The position numbers and the translations under genes were made by a program. This document shows, one piece after another, positions 8,641 to 17,310 of a stretch of DNA of 46,294 bases. Within the stretch, counting starts at the first letter, position 1, and every line of letters begins with the position of its first letter. The DNA is from Niveispirillum sp. GTDB lineage: Bacteria > Pseudomonadota > Alphaproteobacteria > Azospirillales > Azospirillaceae. The notes below the pieces were generated by a model. The model worked only from the letters and a program-made list of their open reading frames with translations. It had not been told where the DNA came from and did no database searches. The stretch is from NCBI RefSeq assembly GCF_017996735.1, contig NZ_JAGOGJ010000006.1, positions 1 through 46,294 of the forward strand, given 5' to 3'.

Positions 8641-10938
8641 ATGGGGAAACAACCTCGCCTACTGACCATCGCCACCCTGTTGCTTGTCGCGGCGACGTTC
8701 CTGCTGGGTAGCATCGGCTGGTTCAGTCATGGGGACCTCCAGACTCTACCCACGCCTGCCGACCGTCTTCTCGAAGCGCTTTTCCGGACGTTGGTCAGTT
8801 TCAGCCCGGACGGGCTTTATGTGCAGGAAGAGCCGCGCCTGACCTGGCCCCTGCAGATCGCCCGTTGGACGGGTGCCTTGTCCACCCTCATCGTCCTGCT
8901 TTTTGCTGCCGTCACATTGCTGGGTGAGCGATATGACGCGCTGAGAACACAGCGGCGGCGCCATCACCATCTGCTGATCGGCGCCACGACATTTTCGCTG
9001 GTGCGGGCCGAGCGGCTGGCCTGTCAGTCGCAAAAGCCGCTGACCGTCCTTGTCCCGGAGCAGGAACGGGAGCGGATGAAGGCGGCGGCCCGCCAGCGCT
9101 CCACACGCATCGTCGCCATGGAGGATCAGGAGCTTGCCAGCCTGCCGCCACTGGCCGGGCGGGACTTCAGCCATATCGATCTGGGAAGCGCCTCGGCGGA
9201 TTTTAATCTGACCTGGGCCCGCACCCTGTCCGGATACCAGCCGGCAAGCTGGTCGATCCGAATCGAGGACAGTTCCATCGCCCGCGACTTCGAACCGCTG
9301 ATGCCCTGGCTAGGCCGCGCCGAACTCTATTCGGTGGGGCAGATCGTGGCGCGCAGTCTGGTTTCGGCTATGGACCTGCCTGGCATGGCCCTGATCAGGG
9401 GGCAGGAACGCATCCATGTCGTTCTGATCGGCATGGGCAAGACCGGGGTCAGCCTGATTGAAACCATCGCCCTGTGGTGCGCCGGCACCACCGACCGACC
9501 CATCCGGCTGTCCGTCTTTGACAACGAGATCGAGGCCGCACGCACCCGCCTGTTCAGCGCCATGCCGACGCTTGGCGACGTCCTGGATATCCGCTTCCAC
9601 GCCGTCGATGCCCGCTTGTTCAGTGCCGGCCAGGGGCTGGAGCAGTTGATCGGGGTTGAAAGCGAACTGCCGATTACCGCCATCGTCGTCGCCACGGGCA
9701 ATGACGCGCGCAATACCGGCATTGCCGTGCGGCTGCGTCAGGTGCAGTTGCATCGCATGCAATTGCGCGCGCCGATTTTTGTGCGCAACCAGTCCATGCC
9801 GACCGTCGCACCAGCACCCGTCACCGACCTTAGCGGCGGAACGGTGTTTTTCGGCGGGCTTTCCGTCGGCGAGGCGGAGGTGCGGATCGAAGACCGGATC
9901 GACAAGATCGCGCGGGCCATGCACGACGCCTGGCTGCGGGGCCAATCGGTGGACCAGCAGGCAGCACTGGCCTGGAACCGGTTGAGCCATCAGCAGCGCC
10001 GCGCCAGCATACGTGGCGCGGAAGGCATCCTGGAACTGCTGCGCACCGCAGGGCTGTCCCCTCCCGTCCAGGCGGGAAATGCCGATGGTGCCGCAGCCCC
10101 GGCGGACACCCATGCCGGTTTCGCCATCGCCGCGGCGGCGGCGACCGCCATCCTTGCCGACACGGCGGTGATGGAACGCCTGTCACGATATGAACATGAC
10201 CGGTGGCTGGCCGAGCGCCGAACCGATGGCTGGCGTCAAAGCCCCACGGGCCGGCGCGATGATGAAAAGAAACTGCACAAGGACATGGTTCCCTGGGAGG
10301 AACTGAGCGCGGAATCGAAAAGCAAGGACAGGGGCAATGTCGAACTGATCCTGCGCCGATGCGCGGAATGGGACGATGGCGGTGCCTGCTGGCGCCGACG
10401 CCTGAGGATCGGCCTTGTGGGGCGCCTGCATATGCGACAGGAGGTCCACCCGGACCGTATCCAGGAACTGCTGGAAGCCTGGATGCGGGAAACCGGCCGG
10501 CCGGCGGAACAGTTCGACCTGGAGGTGGTGACCCCCAACGCGCCGGGTTTCGACCGGACGGGTGCCGCAGCCCTGTTGACCGCGTGGGAGCATATTGCCG
10601 GCCGCAAGGGGCGGCTGCTGCGGCTGGAGGCGGCGCGGCCCGCGATGCTGGATACACTTGCCAAGGTGGATAAGGCGGAATGCCGGCGGCAATCGGCCCT
10701 GCTGGACCGCGCGGCGGCGGAGACGCGGGTTTGCGACATGCGCCCTCTTGGCATGTCCGACGCCGATATCCAGGGGTCAGACACCCTGTTCAAGCAGGCC
10801 CGCGCCGGTGTGGAAACACGTCTGGACGCCCTGTGTGATCTGGTGATCGTGGCGATGGAGGGCGATGACAGAAGCGAGAGCGGGGCGTTCCTGAACCAGC
10901 GCCTGCAAGCGGGACGCGCCTGTCTGCGCTTCAGTTGA
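8641..10938 (+). CDS. RyR-domain membrane protein with two RCK/TrkA-N-like domains and SLOG-like C-terminus
   Basis: 765 residues. Hydrophobic helices lie at ~8-25 and ~78-95, with the conserved-looking pore-side segment LLEALFRTLVSF between them but no TVGYG potassium filter. Residues ~108-235 look like a degenerate RCK-type fold and ~257-395 like a second one with VVLIGMGKTG, a GxGxxG-type nucleotide loop. Residues ~420-470 resemble a first ryanodine-receptor repeat (IARAMHDAW, WNRLSHQQRRAS). Residues ~512-575 are a clear one (YEHDRWLAERRTDGW, RRDDEKKLHKDMVPWEEL, KDRGNVELI). The last ~170 residues (IGLVGRLHM, then CDLVIVAMEGDD) look like a Rossmann fold of the SLOG group. This predicts a membrane protein, perhaps a channel, gated by nucleotide ligands. 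Role in conflict or stress response is inference; it stands alone, without an obvious operon partner. Confidence 0.78.
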   Translation: MGKQPRLLTIATLLLVAATFLLGSIGWFSHGDLQTLPTPADRLLEALFRTLVSFSPDGLYVQEEPRLTWPLQIARWTGALSTLIVLLFAAVTLLGERYDALRTQRRRHHHLLIGATTFSLVRAERLACQSQKPLTVLVPEQERERMKAAARQRSTRIVAMEDQELASLPPLAGRDFSHIDLGSASADFNLTWARTLSGYQPASWSIRIEDSSIARDFEPLMPWLGRAELYSVGQIVARSLVSAMDLPGMALIRGQERIHVVLIGMGKTGVSLIETIALWCAGTTDRPIRLSVFDNEIEAARTRLFSAMPTLGDVLDIRFHAVDARLFSAGQGLEQLIGVESELPITAIVVATGNDARNTGIAVRLRQVQLHRMQLRAPIFVRNQSMPTVAPAPVTDLSGGTVFFGGLSVGEAEVRIEDRIDKIARAMHDAWLRGQSVDQQAALAWNRLSHQQRRASIRGAEGILELLRTAGLSPPVQAGNADGAAAPADTHAGFAIAAAAATAILADTAVMERLSRYEHDRWLAERRTDGWRQSPTGRRDDEKKLHKDMVPWEELSAESKSKDRGNVELILRRCAEWDDGGACWRRRLRIGLVGRLHMRQEVHPDRIQELLEAWMRETGRPAEQFDLEVVTPNAPGFDRTGAAALLTAWEHIAGRKGRLLRLEAARPAMLDTLAKVDKAECRRQSALLDRAAAETRVCDMRPLGMSDADIQGSDTLFKQARAGVETRLDALCDLVIVAMEGDDRSESGAFLNQRLQAGRACLRFS

Positions 10939-11198
10939 CGGGAAAACCCCAGACAGGGCCGGAAGGGAATGTCGCGGCCGATTCGGCCCCCCTGCGGGAC
11001 TGCCGCCCTGCCTTGAGGGCAAGCTTGACAAGCCGGCATCGCTGTTCGACAAAACGGACCCGGCATGCGCCACCAGGCCTGATCAGGCAGGTGTCGCCCC
11101 TGCCCCCCAAAGGCCCAAGATCGGCGGATGGCCAGTGGTCAGCTCAATCCTATCCGCGACACTGGTGTTGGTTGCCCCGCTGTCGGCAACGGTCAGCC

Positions 11199-11552
11199 AT
11201 GCCCACTGAGATCCGGCACATCATCTTCACCAATGACGAGGTGATCCGCGCCGTGGTGGATTATCACCGCCGCGCCGGCAATCCCTTGCCGTCGGGCAGC
11301 ATCATCCGCCTGGAAATCCAGACGGAGCCGCAGGTGCGCTGCGCCCTGCATATCGGGCTGGATGACGGCAACCGCCAGGTGAGCTGGATCGATAATCCGA
11401 CCCTGGCCGCCTGTCTGATCTTCTATTGCATCAATCAGCGCATTCCCCTGCCCACCAAGTCGGCCAAGCAGTTGCACATGATGAACGACAAGGTGACGCT
11501 GGTGGTCCACAAGAATGCCCAGACCGACCGGGGCGGCGCGCGCGTCGCCTGA
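11199..11552 (+). CDS. small conserved-looking hypothetical protein
   Basis: 117 residues from the ATG at 11199. The frame is open upstream to 10935, but that part is arginine/proline-rich and shadow-like, so I start at MPTEIRHIIF. The body (FTNDEVIRAVVDYHRR, IIRLEIQTEPQVRCALHIGLDDG, TLAACLIFYCINQRIPLP) has normal alternation of strands and helices and looks like a cytosolic mixed-fold protein. I do not recognise the family. It is followed directly by the multi-hairpin repeat array. The stretch 10939-11198 before it holds nothing I can identify. Confidence 0.6.
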   Translation: MPTEIRHIIFTNDEVIRAVVDYHRRAGNPLPSGSIIRLEIQTEPQVRCALHIGLDDGNRQVSWIDNPTLAACLIFYCINQRIPLPTKSAKQLHMMNDKVTLVVHKNAQTDRGGARVA

Positions 11553-11844
11553 CCCGTTGGCTTGGCTTCACACGGCACGGGCCGCGCGGCGGCAGTCGCC
11601 GGCCTTCAAGGGGCATTCCATGCCCCTTGGTCTTTTGCACCTCAGGCGCCGGGCGCCGCCATCCGGCGGCTTGGCTTACGCGCCATCTGGCGCGGGCCGG
11701 CAGTCGCCGGCCTTCAAGGGGCATTCCATGCCCCTTGATCTTTGTACCTCAGGCGCCGGGCGCCGCCATCCGGCGGCCTGGCTTACGCGCCATGTGGCGC
11801 GGGCCGGCAGTCGCCGGCCTTCAAGGGGCATTCCATGCCCCTTG
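11553..11844 (+). repeat. tandem array of a multi-hairpin repeat (about 2.7 units of 107-108 bp)
   Basis: Two full units start at 11641 and 11748; a diverged partial unit occupies about 11555-11629. Each full unit holds four hairpins in a row. In the second unit these are GCCGCC/GGCGGC (11655-11670), CGCGCC/GGCGCG (11679-11694), GGCCGGC/GCCGGCC (11695-11712) and CAAGGGGCAT/ATGCCCCTTG (11715-11737, loop TCC). A constant linker TTGGCTTACG lies between hairpins one and two; the third unit reads CTGGCTTACG. The last hairpin is repeated exactly at 11607-11629 and 11822-11844. Single relatives lie at 40102-40204 and 43335-43433. Open frames across this array merely translate the repeat. Confidence 0.9.
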
Positions 11845-11912
11845 GTATAAGACGCATTTTATTAAATGTTGCAGTGCGGTCAGGATGGACAGCCGTGCCC
11901 AAGCGGCGCACC

Positions 11913-12491
11913 ATGACCGCTCCTGTCCAACATGGTGGTCACCGCCCCATGCCTTCTGGTACGGCCAGTCTGTCGCAGCAGCCAACGGCTGCTTTCCAGG
12001 ATCACCCGCCAGCCCTGCTGCAGCCTTTGCTGCCCTGGTGGCGGGCCTTACCGCGTGAAGGGGGCCTGCCCTTGTGGTCGGGGGAACTGGTTTTTGACCT
12101 GAAACCCTGGCTCGGTCACCTGCTGATGGCGCGCTTTCCCCGCAGCGGGGCGGAGGCACGCTATACATTATATGGTTCCGAATTGGTGGAATTCACCGGC
12201 CGCGACCTGACGGGCCGTGGCCTGCGCGATGCCAGCAAATCGCCCGGCTTCCGGGTCACCGCCGAATCCTATGTCACAACCCGTCAGAGCGGCCGCCCGC
12301 ACTGGAGCCGGATCCGTGTCGACCTGCCCGGCGGGGACAAGGTGCGGTATGACCGGTTGCTGCTGCCCTTCGGCTGCGCCGACGGCGATGCGCGTGTATT
12401 GGGCGCCATCCGTTTCGATCAGCGTCTGCCCCGGTTCTGGGATGCCGACGACATGCATCTCAGCATCGAGCAGGAGGCATTGCTGGCCTAG
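11913..12491 (+). CDS. PAS-like domain protein (PAS_5 type)
   Basis: 192 residues from the ATG at 11913. The frame continues upstream into the repeat array, which cannot be coding, and other starts (GTG 11895, ATG 11949) are possible because no ribosome site is decisive. Residues ~30-170 match the PAS_5 pattern of alphaproteobacteria: LLPWWRALPREGGLPLWSGELVFDLKPWLGHLL, then RYTLYGSELVEFTGRDLTGRGL, and a late DRLLLPFGCADGDARVLGAIRFD. PAS_5 proteins are small cytosolic sensor-like proteins with no output domain; ligand unknown. It stands alone between the repeats and a convergent small gene. Confidence 0.68.
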   Translation: MTAPVQHGGHRPMPSGTASLSQQPTAAFQDHPPALLQPLLPWWRALPREGGLPLWSGELVFDLKPWLGHLLMARFPRSGAEARYTLYGSELVEFTGRDLTGRGLRDASKSPGFRVTAESYVTTRQSGRPHWSRIRVDLPGGDKVRYDRLLLPFGCADGDARVLGAIRFDQRLPRFWDADDMHLSIEQEALLA

Positions 12492-12567
12492 AATCCGGCC
12501 GGTCGACATGACGGCGTTTCAACCGGGCGCGCCGTCGCTTCACCTGGAACCCTGCCATCCGTCGTGA

Positions 12568-12888
12568 TTAATGCTGACCGTCAGCCAGACCGACGATGCC
12601 CTTTCGCGCCTCGCCCAGGGCGCAGCTCAGCCTGAACAGCCAGGCATCGTCCAGGACATGGTCGGCGGCCACTTGACCGCGCCGGCGGGCCACCGCCAGA
12701 CGGGCGGCCCAGGCCTGGGCCAGCAGCCGTTGCCGCCGTGCCTGCCCCACCGCCAGATCAAGGACATCATTCCCCGCCATCAGGGCCGCAAGCCGCTGCC
12801 GCTGCGGGGGACGCCCGTCATAACGGGCATGTAAATCATCCAGAAGGGCCAGCGTGTCAGGGGACGGCAGGGGGCAGGAAGCGGTCAT
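12568..12888 (-). CDS. small hypothetical protein, Ala/Leu-rich helical
   Basis: 106 residues if started at the ATG at 12888, which has GGAG nine bases upstream; an ATG at 12906 would add six residues. The protein is mostly helical (TLALLDDLHARYDG, RLAALMAGNDVLDLAVGQARRQRLLAQAWAARLAVARRRGQ, AWLFRLSCALGEARKG) with no cysteine pairs or known motif. Possibly a regulator or structural helper; no family recognised. It is convergent with the PAS_5 gene, with 76 bases between stops. Confidence 0.5.
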   Translation of the reverse strand: MTASCPLPSPDTLALLDDLHARYDGRPPQRQRLAALMAGNDVLDLAVGQARRQRLLAQAWAARLAVARRRGQVAADHVLDDAWLFRLSCALGEARKGIVGLADGQH

Positions 12889-13080
12889 TGGGGGCGACTC
12901 CGGCATGGAAACACGGCATGCGCGGAGGATAGACCGGTAACGGCCCCCTGATCAATGATTTTATTCCTAGGACAATCAGGCCGCCAAATCCGACTCCCAA
13001 CCTGTCTTGCGACTCGGGTCACCGCACCCAGGACAAGGGGATCCATCACTAGCAGTTGGGGGTGGTCGCGTCGCAGACCC

Positions 13081-13737
13081 CTACTGGCTGGCCCACATGA
13101 TGCGCGCGATCCAGGCGACATCGCCCATGGCCAGGGACCGGTCGGGATGCGCACGGTTCAGAGAGGTCAGTTCCAGCCGATTGGCCGTCTGCCGCGCCAG
13201 TTGCTTGGCCATCACCTCCCCGTCGCGCGTGCGCACCACCACCCGGTCCCCCCGTCGCACCGAGGCGGCAGGGGAGATGATGATGATGTCGCCGTCGCGA
13301 TAGACGGGCTCCATGCTGTCACCCGACACTTCAAGCGCATAGGCATGATCATCGGTGACATGCGGGAATTCCAGCTCATCCCAGCCATTGCCGGCCGGAT
13401 ATCCCGCGTCGTCGAAATAACCGTCATTGCCGGCCTGGGCATAGCCGATCACCGGCACACGCCGCAGGCTGGGCGGCGGCGGCAGCGGCGCATCGCCGCC
13501 CCCGCCCCCTTCCCCTGTCATGCCGACAAAATCGGTGAAGCTGCTGCCCGTCGCTTCCAGCACCTTGGCGATGCTTTCCGTCGAGGGCCAACGCAGCTTG
13601 CCATCTGGCGTCATGCGCTTGGACTTGTTGAACGTCGTCGGATCCAGGCCGCCACGCTTGGCGAGCCCGGAAGCGGAGAGGCCATGTCGCTGCGCCAGCC
13701 GGTCGATGGCCCGCCATATGTCGGAATGTTTCAGCAT
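13081..13737 (-). CDS. phage repressor, HTH plus S24 (LexA/CI-like) peptidase
   Basis: 218 residues from the ATG at 13737; the frame is open 26 codons further up, but that part runs through the operator region and has no ribosome site. Residues ~5-62 are a helix-turn-helix (IDRLAQRHGLSASGLAKRGGLDPTTFNK). A Gly/Pro-rich linker (73-92) follows, then the S24 domain: cleavage pair Ala102-Gly103, Ser141 in SGDSMEP and Lys178 in VMAKQ form the expected self-cleavage site and Ser-Lys dyad. Such repressors hold prophage genes silent until RecA-dependent self-cleavage after DNA damage. It faces away from the phage genes starting at 13866 and probably controls them. Confidence 0.85.
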   Translation of the reverse strand: MLKHSDIWRAIDRLAQRHGLSASGLAKRGGLDPTTFNKSKRMTPDGKLRWPSTESIAKVLEATGSSFTDFVGMTGEGGGGGDAPLPPPPSLRRVPVIGYAQAGNDGYFDDAGYPAGNGWDELEFPHVTDDHAYALEVSGDSMEPVYRDGDIIIISPAASVRRGDRVVVRTRDGEVMAKQLARQTANRLELTSLNRAHPDRSLAMGDVAWIARIMWASQ

Positions 13738-13744
13738 GGGAGTC

Positions 13745-13813
13745 TTATCCCAGAAACCCCCTTGCCTGTCCCTAGGATAATTTTCACTTATCCGTTGACA
13801 TAGGAATTTATCC
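13745..13813. promoter_or_regulatory. candidate repressor operators (TTATCC half-sites) and divergent promoters
   Basis: TTATCC occurs at 13745-13750, 13788-13793 and 13808-13813, and its complement GGATAA at 13775-13780. The pair 13775/13788 forms an inverted repeat with a 7-base spacer. TTGACA at 13795-13800 between two of the half-sites would serve as a rightward -35 box. This is the usual layout for a CI-type switch between the S24 repressor gene and the phage genes. Confidence 0.55.
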
Positions 13814-13865
13814 ATGCAGTCTTAAGGGAAATTACCTATCGCCCATTGTCACGAAAGGTTCTTCG

Positions 13866-14252
13866 ATGACCCGGACCGCATGCATGCCCGGCCCCCTGCC
13901 GCGCGCCTTACCCCCGTTCCCCCTTGCCGGGACCACCCCCTTCGACAGCGTCGAGGAGGCCTGGTTCTGGTTCATCTCGGCACAGGAAGCCAAGCAGGCC
14001 GGCGCACGGGTGAAGGCGGGGCAGGGATTGATTGCCCGTCCCTGCGAACCGTCCGACATCCTGGGCGTGGTGGACCGGCTGCACCGCCAGCGCCGGCTGC
14101 TGCGCGACCATCTGTTGGTCCTGGCCCATTATGGCCGGCGCCAGATGGCACCGGAGGCCGACCGCCGCCGGGAGATGCGCGACCATGGCCTGTGGGTCGA
14201 AGCCTTGTCGATCCTGGCGCCGGTCCTGCGCGGCAAGGGCATCGTGCGATGA
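13866..14252 (+). CDS. phage-associated hypothetical protein, first gene of the outer prophage remnant
   Basis: 128 residues starting 9 bases after an AAGG-type ribosome site. A helical body with FDSVEEAWFWFISAQEAKQAGARVKAG, then ARPCEPSDILGVVDRLHRQRRLLRDHLLVLAHYGRR, and a terminal GLWVEALSILAPVLRGKGIV. I know this pattern only as an uncharacterised alphaproteobacterial protein type. Its position between a repressor operator and a portal gene, and the 4-base overlap of its stop with the next start, make it part of the outer phage operon. A DNA-binding or terminase-small-like role is conceivable but not shown. Confidence 0.6.
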   Translation: MTRTACMPGPLPRALPPFPLAGTTPFDSVEEAWFWFISAQEAKQAGARVKAGQGLIARPCEPSDILGVVDRLHRQRRLLRDHLLVLAHYGRRQMAPEADRRREMRDHGLWVEALSILAPVLRGKGIVR

Positions 14253-14899
14253 GAGGGCCGGCCCTGCTGGTCTTCTGCCACGACACGGAAATCGCCTGGC
14301 TGCGCCTTCTGCGCCCCGGCTTCCGGCATGTCTTCGTGGCTCTGCCCGTTGCCGGCGGCTGGGTCACGCTGGACCCGCTATCGACAAGGCTGGAGGTGGA
14401 GTTCCATCCCCTGCCCGCCGATACCGATCTGGCCGCCTGGTTCCGCACGCGCGGCCATTCCGTATTGCCAGTTTTGTTATGCCCGCCCCTGCCGGCCCAA
14501 TGGCCGCTGGCCCCCTTCACCTGCGTCACGGTGGCCAAACGGGTGCTGGGCATCCGCGCACCGTGGGTTCAGACGCCCTGGCAGCTCTACCGCCATCTGG
14601 GCGGCGACCCGCCTGCCCCCACCCCACAGAAGGAGTGTCCGATCTTGGCCCGCCTCGTCTCCTCCCCCAAACCGCGCCCAACCGTGGTGGCGGCCAGCCC
14701 CGCCCCGGCTGCGACGCTATCCCTTGCCAACCCCGCTCCGGCGGTCGCGACCGGCCCCGCCGCCCCTGCTTCCACCGCCGCCGAACAGAGCCTGCTGCGC
14801 CGGTCCACGGGGCGGGCCGGCACGGTGCTGACCGGCTGGCGCGGTGTGCTGGCGCCCGGCGCCCTGGCACCGGCGCGCAAGACCCTGCTGGGGGAATGA
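14249..14899 (+). CDS. phage-associated hypothetical protein with low-complexity tail
   Basis: 216 residues, ATG overlapping the previous stop (ATGA). The first ~115 residues look folded: LLVFCHDTEIAWLRLLRPGFRHVFVAL, GGWVTLDPLS, PFTCVTVAKRVLGIRAPWVQTPWQLYRHL. The Cys, His and Asp spacing in the first 45 residues loosely recalls papain-like phage proteins, but I would not assign catalysis. The last ~100 residues are Ala/Pro-rich low complexity ending in a basic stretch. Directly followed (3 bases) by the portal gene, so it probably acts in head assembly of the outer phage. Confidence 0.55.
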   Translation: MRGPALLVFCHDTEIAWLRLLRPGFRHVFVALPVAGGWVTLDPLSTRLEVEFHPLPADTDLAAWFRTRGHSVLPVLLCPPLPAQWPLAPFTCVTVAKRVLGIRAPWVQTPWQLYRHLGGDPPAPTPQKECPILARLVSSPKPRPTVVAASPAPAATLSLANPAPAVATGPAAPASTAAEQSLLRRSTGRAGTVLTGWRGVLAPGALAPARKTLLGE

Positions 14900-14902
14900 T
14901 CC

Positions 14903-15883
14903 ATGGCCCTGTCCGAACAGACACAGACCCCGCCCGACCCGCTGGCGGCCAGCCTGCTGGACCGCCATGCCCGCGCCGTCGCCCGCCGCGCCGTCTGGGA
15001 ACCGCTCTGGCGGGAATGTTATGAACATGCCCTGCCCCAGCATGCCGGCTTCGATCCCGGAGCCACGCCGGGCACGCGGCGCGGCGACCGCCTTTATGAC
15101 GCCACCGCCGCCGACGCGGTGGACCAGTTGGCGGCCTCGCTGCTGGCGCAACTGACGCCGCCCTGGTCGCGCTGGATGGGGCTGGCCCCTGGCCCGGCGC
15201 TGGATACCGAACTGGCGGCAAGCCTGTCGCCCCTGCTGCTGGAGGCTTCGGAAAGTTTCCATGCCCAGATCGATCGCTCCAACTTTGCGGTGGAGGCGCA
15301 TCAGGCTTTTTTGGATGTGGTGACGGGCGGGACCGGCTGTCTGCTGGTGGAGGAAGCCGCCCCCGGCGCCCCCTCCGCCCTGCGCTTCACCGCCGTGCCC
15401 CTGTCGGATCTGGTGCTGGAAGAGGGGGCGGAGGGCCGGCTAGACCATCTCTACCGCCGACAGCGCCTGTCCCTGGCCGAACTGGCGGCACGGGTTCCGG
15501 TGGACCGCATTCCCGAGCCGGTGAAACGCGACGGCGCCGCCGACCCCTCCCGCCGCTTCGCCATGATCGAATCGGTAATGGCGGAGGGAACGGCCTGGCG
15601 GTGGCGGCTGCTCCTGGCCGATGGCGACGAACCCGCATTGCTGGCCGAGGGCCGCTTCACCGACATGCCCTTCATCGCCTTCCGCTGGCTGAAGGCCCCC
15701 GGCGAAACCTACGGCCGCAGCCCCGTGATGAAGGCCCTGCCCGACATCAAGACCGCCAACAAGGTCGTCGAACTGGTCCTGAAAAACGCCTCCATCGCCG
15801 TCACCGGCATCTGGCAGGCTGACCAGTTATATTTTCCGGTATATTCGCGCCCTTTCCAGAATGAAGCCATCCTATTGAAATAG
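14903..15883 (+). pseudogene. podovirus-type head-tail connector (portal) gene, 5' part, split by insertion
   Basis: The first 305-306 codons match the T7-gp8-like head-to-tail connector family: LYDATAADAVDQLAASLLAQLTPPWSRWMGL near the start, HAQIDRSNFAVEAHQAFLDVVTGGTGCLLVE, and GETYGRSPVMKALPDIKTANKVVELVLKNASI near the break. At 15819 the reading frame runs into the inner element and stops after about 21 foreign codons. The rest of the gene lies 16 kb away at 31781-32369. Joining 14903-15819 to 31781-32369 gives 1506 bases, exactly 502 codons with stop, with the reading frame preserved across the 13-bp repeat. The truncated product would lack its C-terminal third and cannot form a normal portal ring. 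Confidence 0.9.
15807..15819 (+). other. attachment site, left copy (attL core)
   Basis: GCATCTGGCAGGC, identical to 31768-31780. The bases on either side differ between the copies, so the common core is exactly these 13 bp. It sits in the portal coding frame (codons for G-I-W-Q-A) and 172 bases before the integrase start, the usual position for the left end of an integrase-borne element. Confidence 0.9.
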
Positions 15884-15949
15884 CGTGGTTTTTGGCGTGA
15901 AAATCGGGCCGTTGGCAACGTGGGTAAACGACGGAATATTCCGCTTGCT

Positions 15950-15967
15950 GCTTACGTGGTGCTTACG
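15950..15967 (+). other. candidate integrase arm-type sites, left
   Basis: GCTTACG occurs at 15950-15956 and 15961-15967, 11 bp apart (one helical turn), between attL and the integrase start. The same pair with the same spacing occurs near attR. Paired direct repeats inside both ends are typical of tyrosine-integrase arm sites. Confidence 0.6.
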
Positions 15968-15991
15968 GGCTGCTTCCAAGAGGGTGGTGTG

Positions 15992-17224
15992 ATGCCGAAG
16001 ATCACGAAGAAGCTGGTGGATACCCTGGAGCCGGGGGAACGGGACATTTTCGCCTGGGATAGCGAGCTGCCGGGCTTCGGTCTGCGGCTTACTCCGGGCG
16101 GCTCCCGGACCTATCTGGTTCAGTACCGGGCTGGTGGCCGGTCCCGGCGGATGACGATTGCCCGGCATGGCGTCATGACCGCCGAAGAAGCGCGCAAGGA
16201 AGCCAGGAACATCCTGGCCGATGTAGCGCGGGGCCTGGACCCGGCGGAGAAGCGGGCGGAACAACGCCGCGACCTGACCGTCGCTGAATTGTGCGACCTG
16301 TATGTCGCCGAGGGCATGACCACGAAGAAGCCCTCCACCATCTCCACTGACAAGGGCCGGATCGAGCGGCATATCAAGCCGCTGCTGGGCAAGCGGCAAC
16401 TGCGCTCCATCACGCGGGCCGACATTGAACGGATGCAGGCAGACATTGCCGCCGGCCGGACGAAGGCGGACATCAAGGGCGGGTTCAAATCCCGCTCCAT
16501 CGTCACCGGCGGTCGGGGCGTGGCCACGCGCACCTTGGGTCTGCTGTCGGGGATATTCCAGTTCGCGGTGAACCGCTCGCTCCGGCCGGACAACCCAGTG
16601 CGGGGAGTGAAGCGGCACGCCGATAAGAAGATGGAGCGCTTCCTGTCGCCGGCGGAGATGGCGCGGCTGGGCAAGGCCCTGGCCGATCTGCTGGACGACG
16701 GCACCAACGCCCCGCCGGTGGGTGTGATCCGGCTATTGATCCTCACCGGGTGCCGGCGGGGTGAAATCACAGGCTTGCGGTGGGAGTGGGTGGATTGGGA
16801 ACGATCCTGCATCCGCTTCCCAGACTCCAAGACCGGGGCCAAGGTGGTGCCGCTGGGGACGCCAGCGCTGGAGCTGCTGGCGGAGATGAAGCCGGATCGG
16901 ACTGCCGGGCCGGTCTTCCCTGGACGCGGGCGGGATGGAACCACTACGGCCGTCTATCAGGCCTGGGAGAAGGCAAGGGAACGGGCGGGACTGCCGGGTG
17001 TCCGTATCCATGATCTCCGCCACAGCTTCGCCAGTGTGGGCGCGGCCGGCGGTGATAGCTTGGTCGTGATCGGCGCGCTGCTGGGACACCGGGACACGGG
17101 CACGACGGCGCGTTATGCGCACCTGGCCGATGATCCCCTGAAGGCAGCAGCCGACAGGATAGCGGGGAACATTGCTGCGGCTATGAGTTCCCAGATTTCC
17201 ATCTTAGCTGACAGTAAGCGTTGA
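15992..17224 (+). CDS. int: tyrosine site-specific integrase (P4/DUF4102 type)
   Basis: 410 residues from the ATG at 15992, which follows GAGGGTGGT; an upstream in-frame start at 15920 lies in the arm-site region and is less likely. Residues 1-90 are the DUF4102 arm-binding domain (LPGFGLRLTPGGSRTYLVQYR). Residues ~95-200 are the SAM-like core-binding domain. The catalytic domain follows: Arg256 in LTGCRRGEITGLRW, His340-x-x-Arg343 in HDLRHSF, His366 in LLGHRD, and nucleophile Tyr375 in ARYAHL. All key residues are intact, so the enzyme should be active. It recombines the element with the 13-bp site in the portal gene. Confidence 0.95.
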   Translation: MPKITKKLVDTLEPGERDIFAWDSELPGFGLRLTPGGSRTYLVQYRAGGRSRRMTIARHGVMTAEEARKEARNILADVARGLDPAEKRAEQRRDLTVAELCDLYVAEGMTTKKPSTISTDKGRIERHIKPLLGKRQLRSITRADIERMQADIAAGRTKADIKGGFKSRSIVTGGRGVATRTLGLLSGIFQFAVNRSLRPDNPVRGVKRHADKKMERFLSPAEMARLGKALADLLDDGTNAPPVGVIRLLILTGCRRGEITGLRWEWVDWERSCIRFPDSKTGAKVVPLGTPALELLAEMKPDRTAGPVFPGRGRDGTTTAVYQAWEKARERAGLPGVRIHDLRHSFASVGAAGGDSLVVIGALLGHRDTGTTARYAHLADDPLKAAADRIAGNIAAAMSSQISILADSKR

Positions 17225-17310
17225 TCGAATTCCATTGCATGACTACACCTATTTGATAGAGAAATAACTCTGGCACATGATATTAAGCGCATGATGTAAG
17301 GAATATTATT

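Noticed and set aside
10935..11198. N-terminal extension of the small gene at 11199
   Set aside because: Arg/Pro-rich and without motif; the folded-looking part begins at the ATG at 11199.
11583..11844. Possible CRISPR array
   Set aside because: Units are 107-108 bp, nearly identical over their full length and made of hairpins; there are no unique spacers and no cas genes.
11426..11850. Plus-strand open frames across the repeat array
   Set aside because: They only translate the repeated hairpin sequence (same 35-residue block again and again) and share no feature of real proteins.
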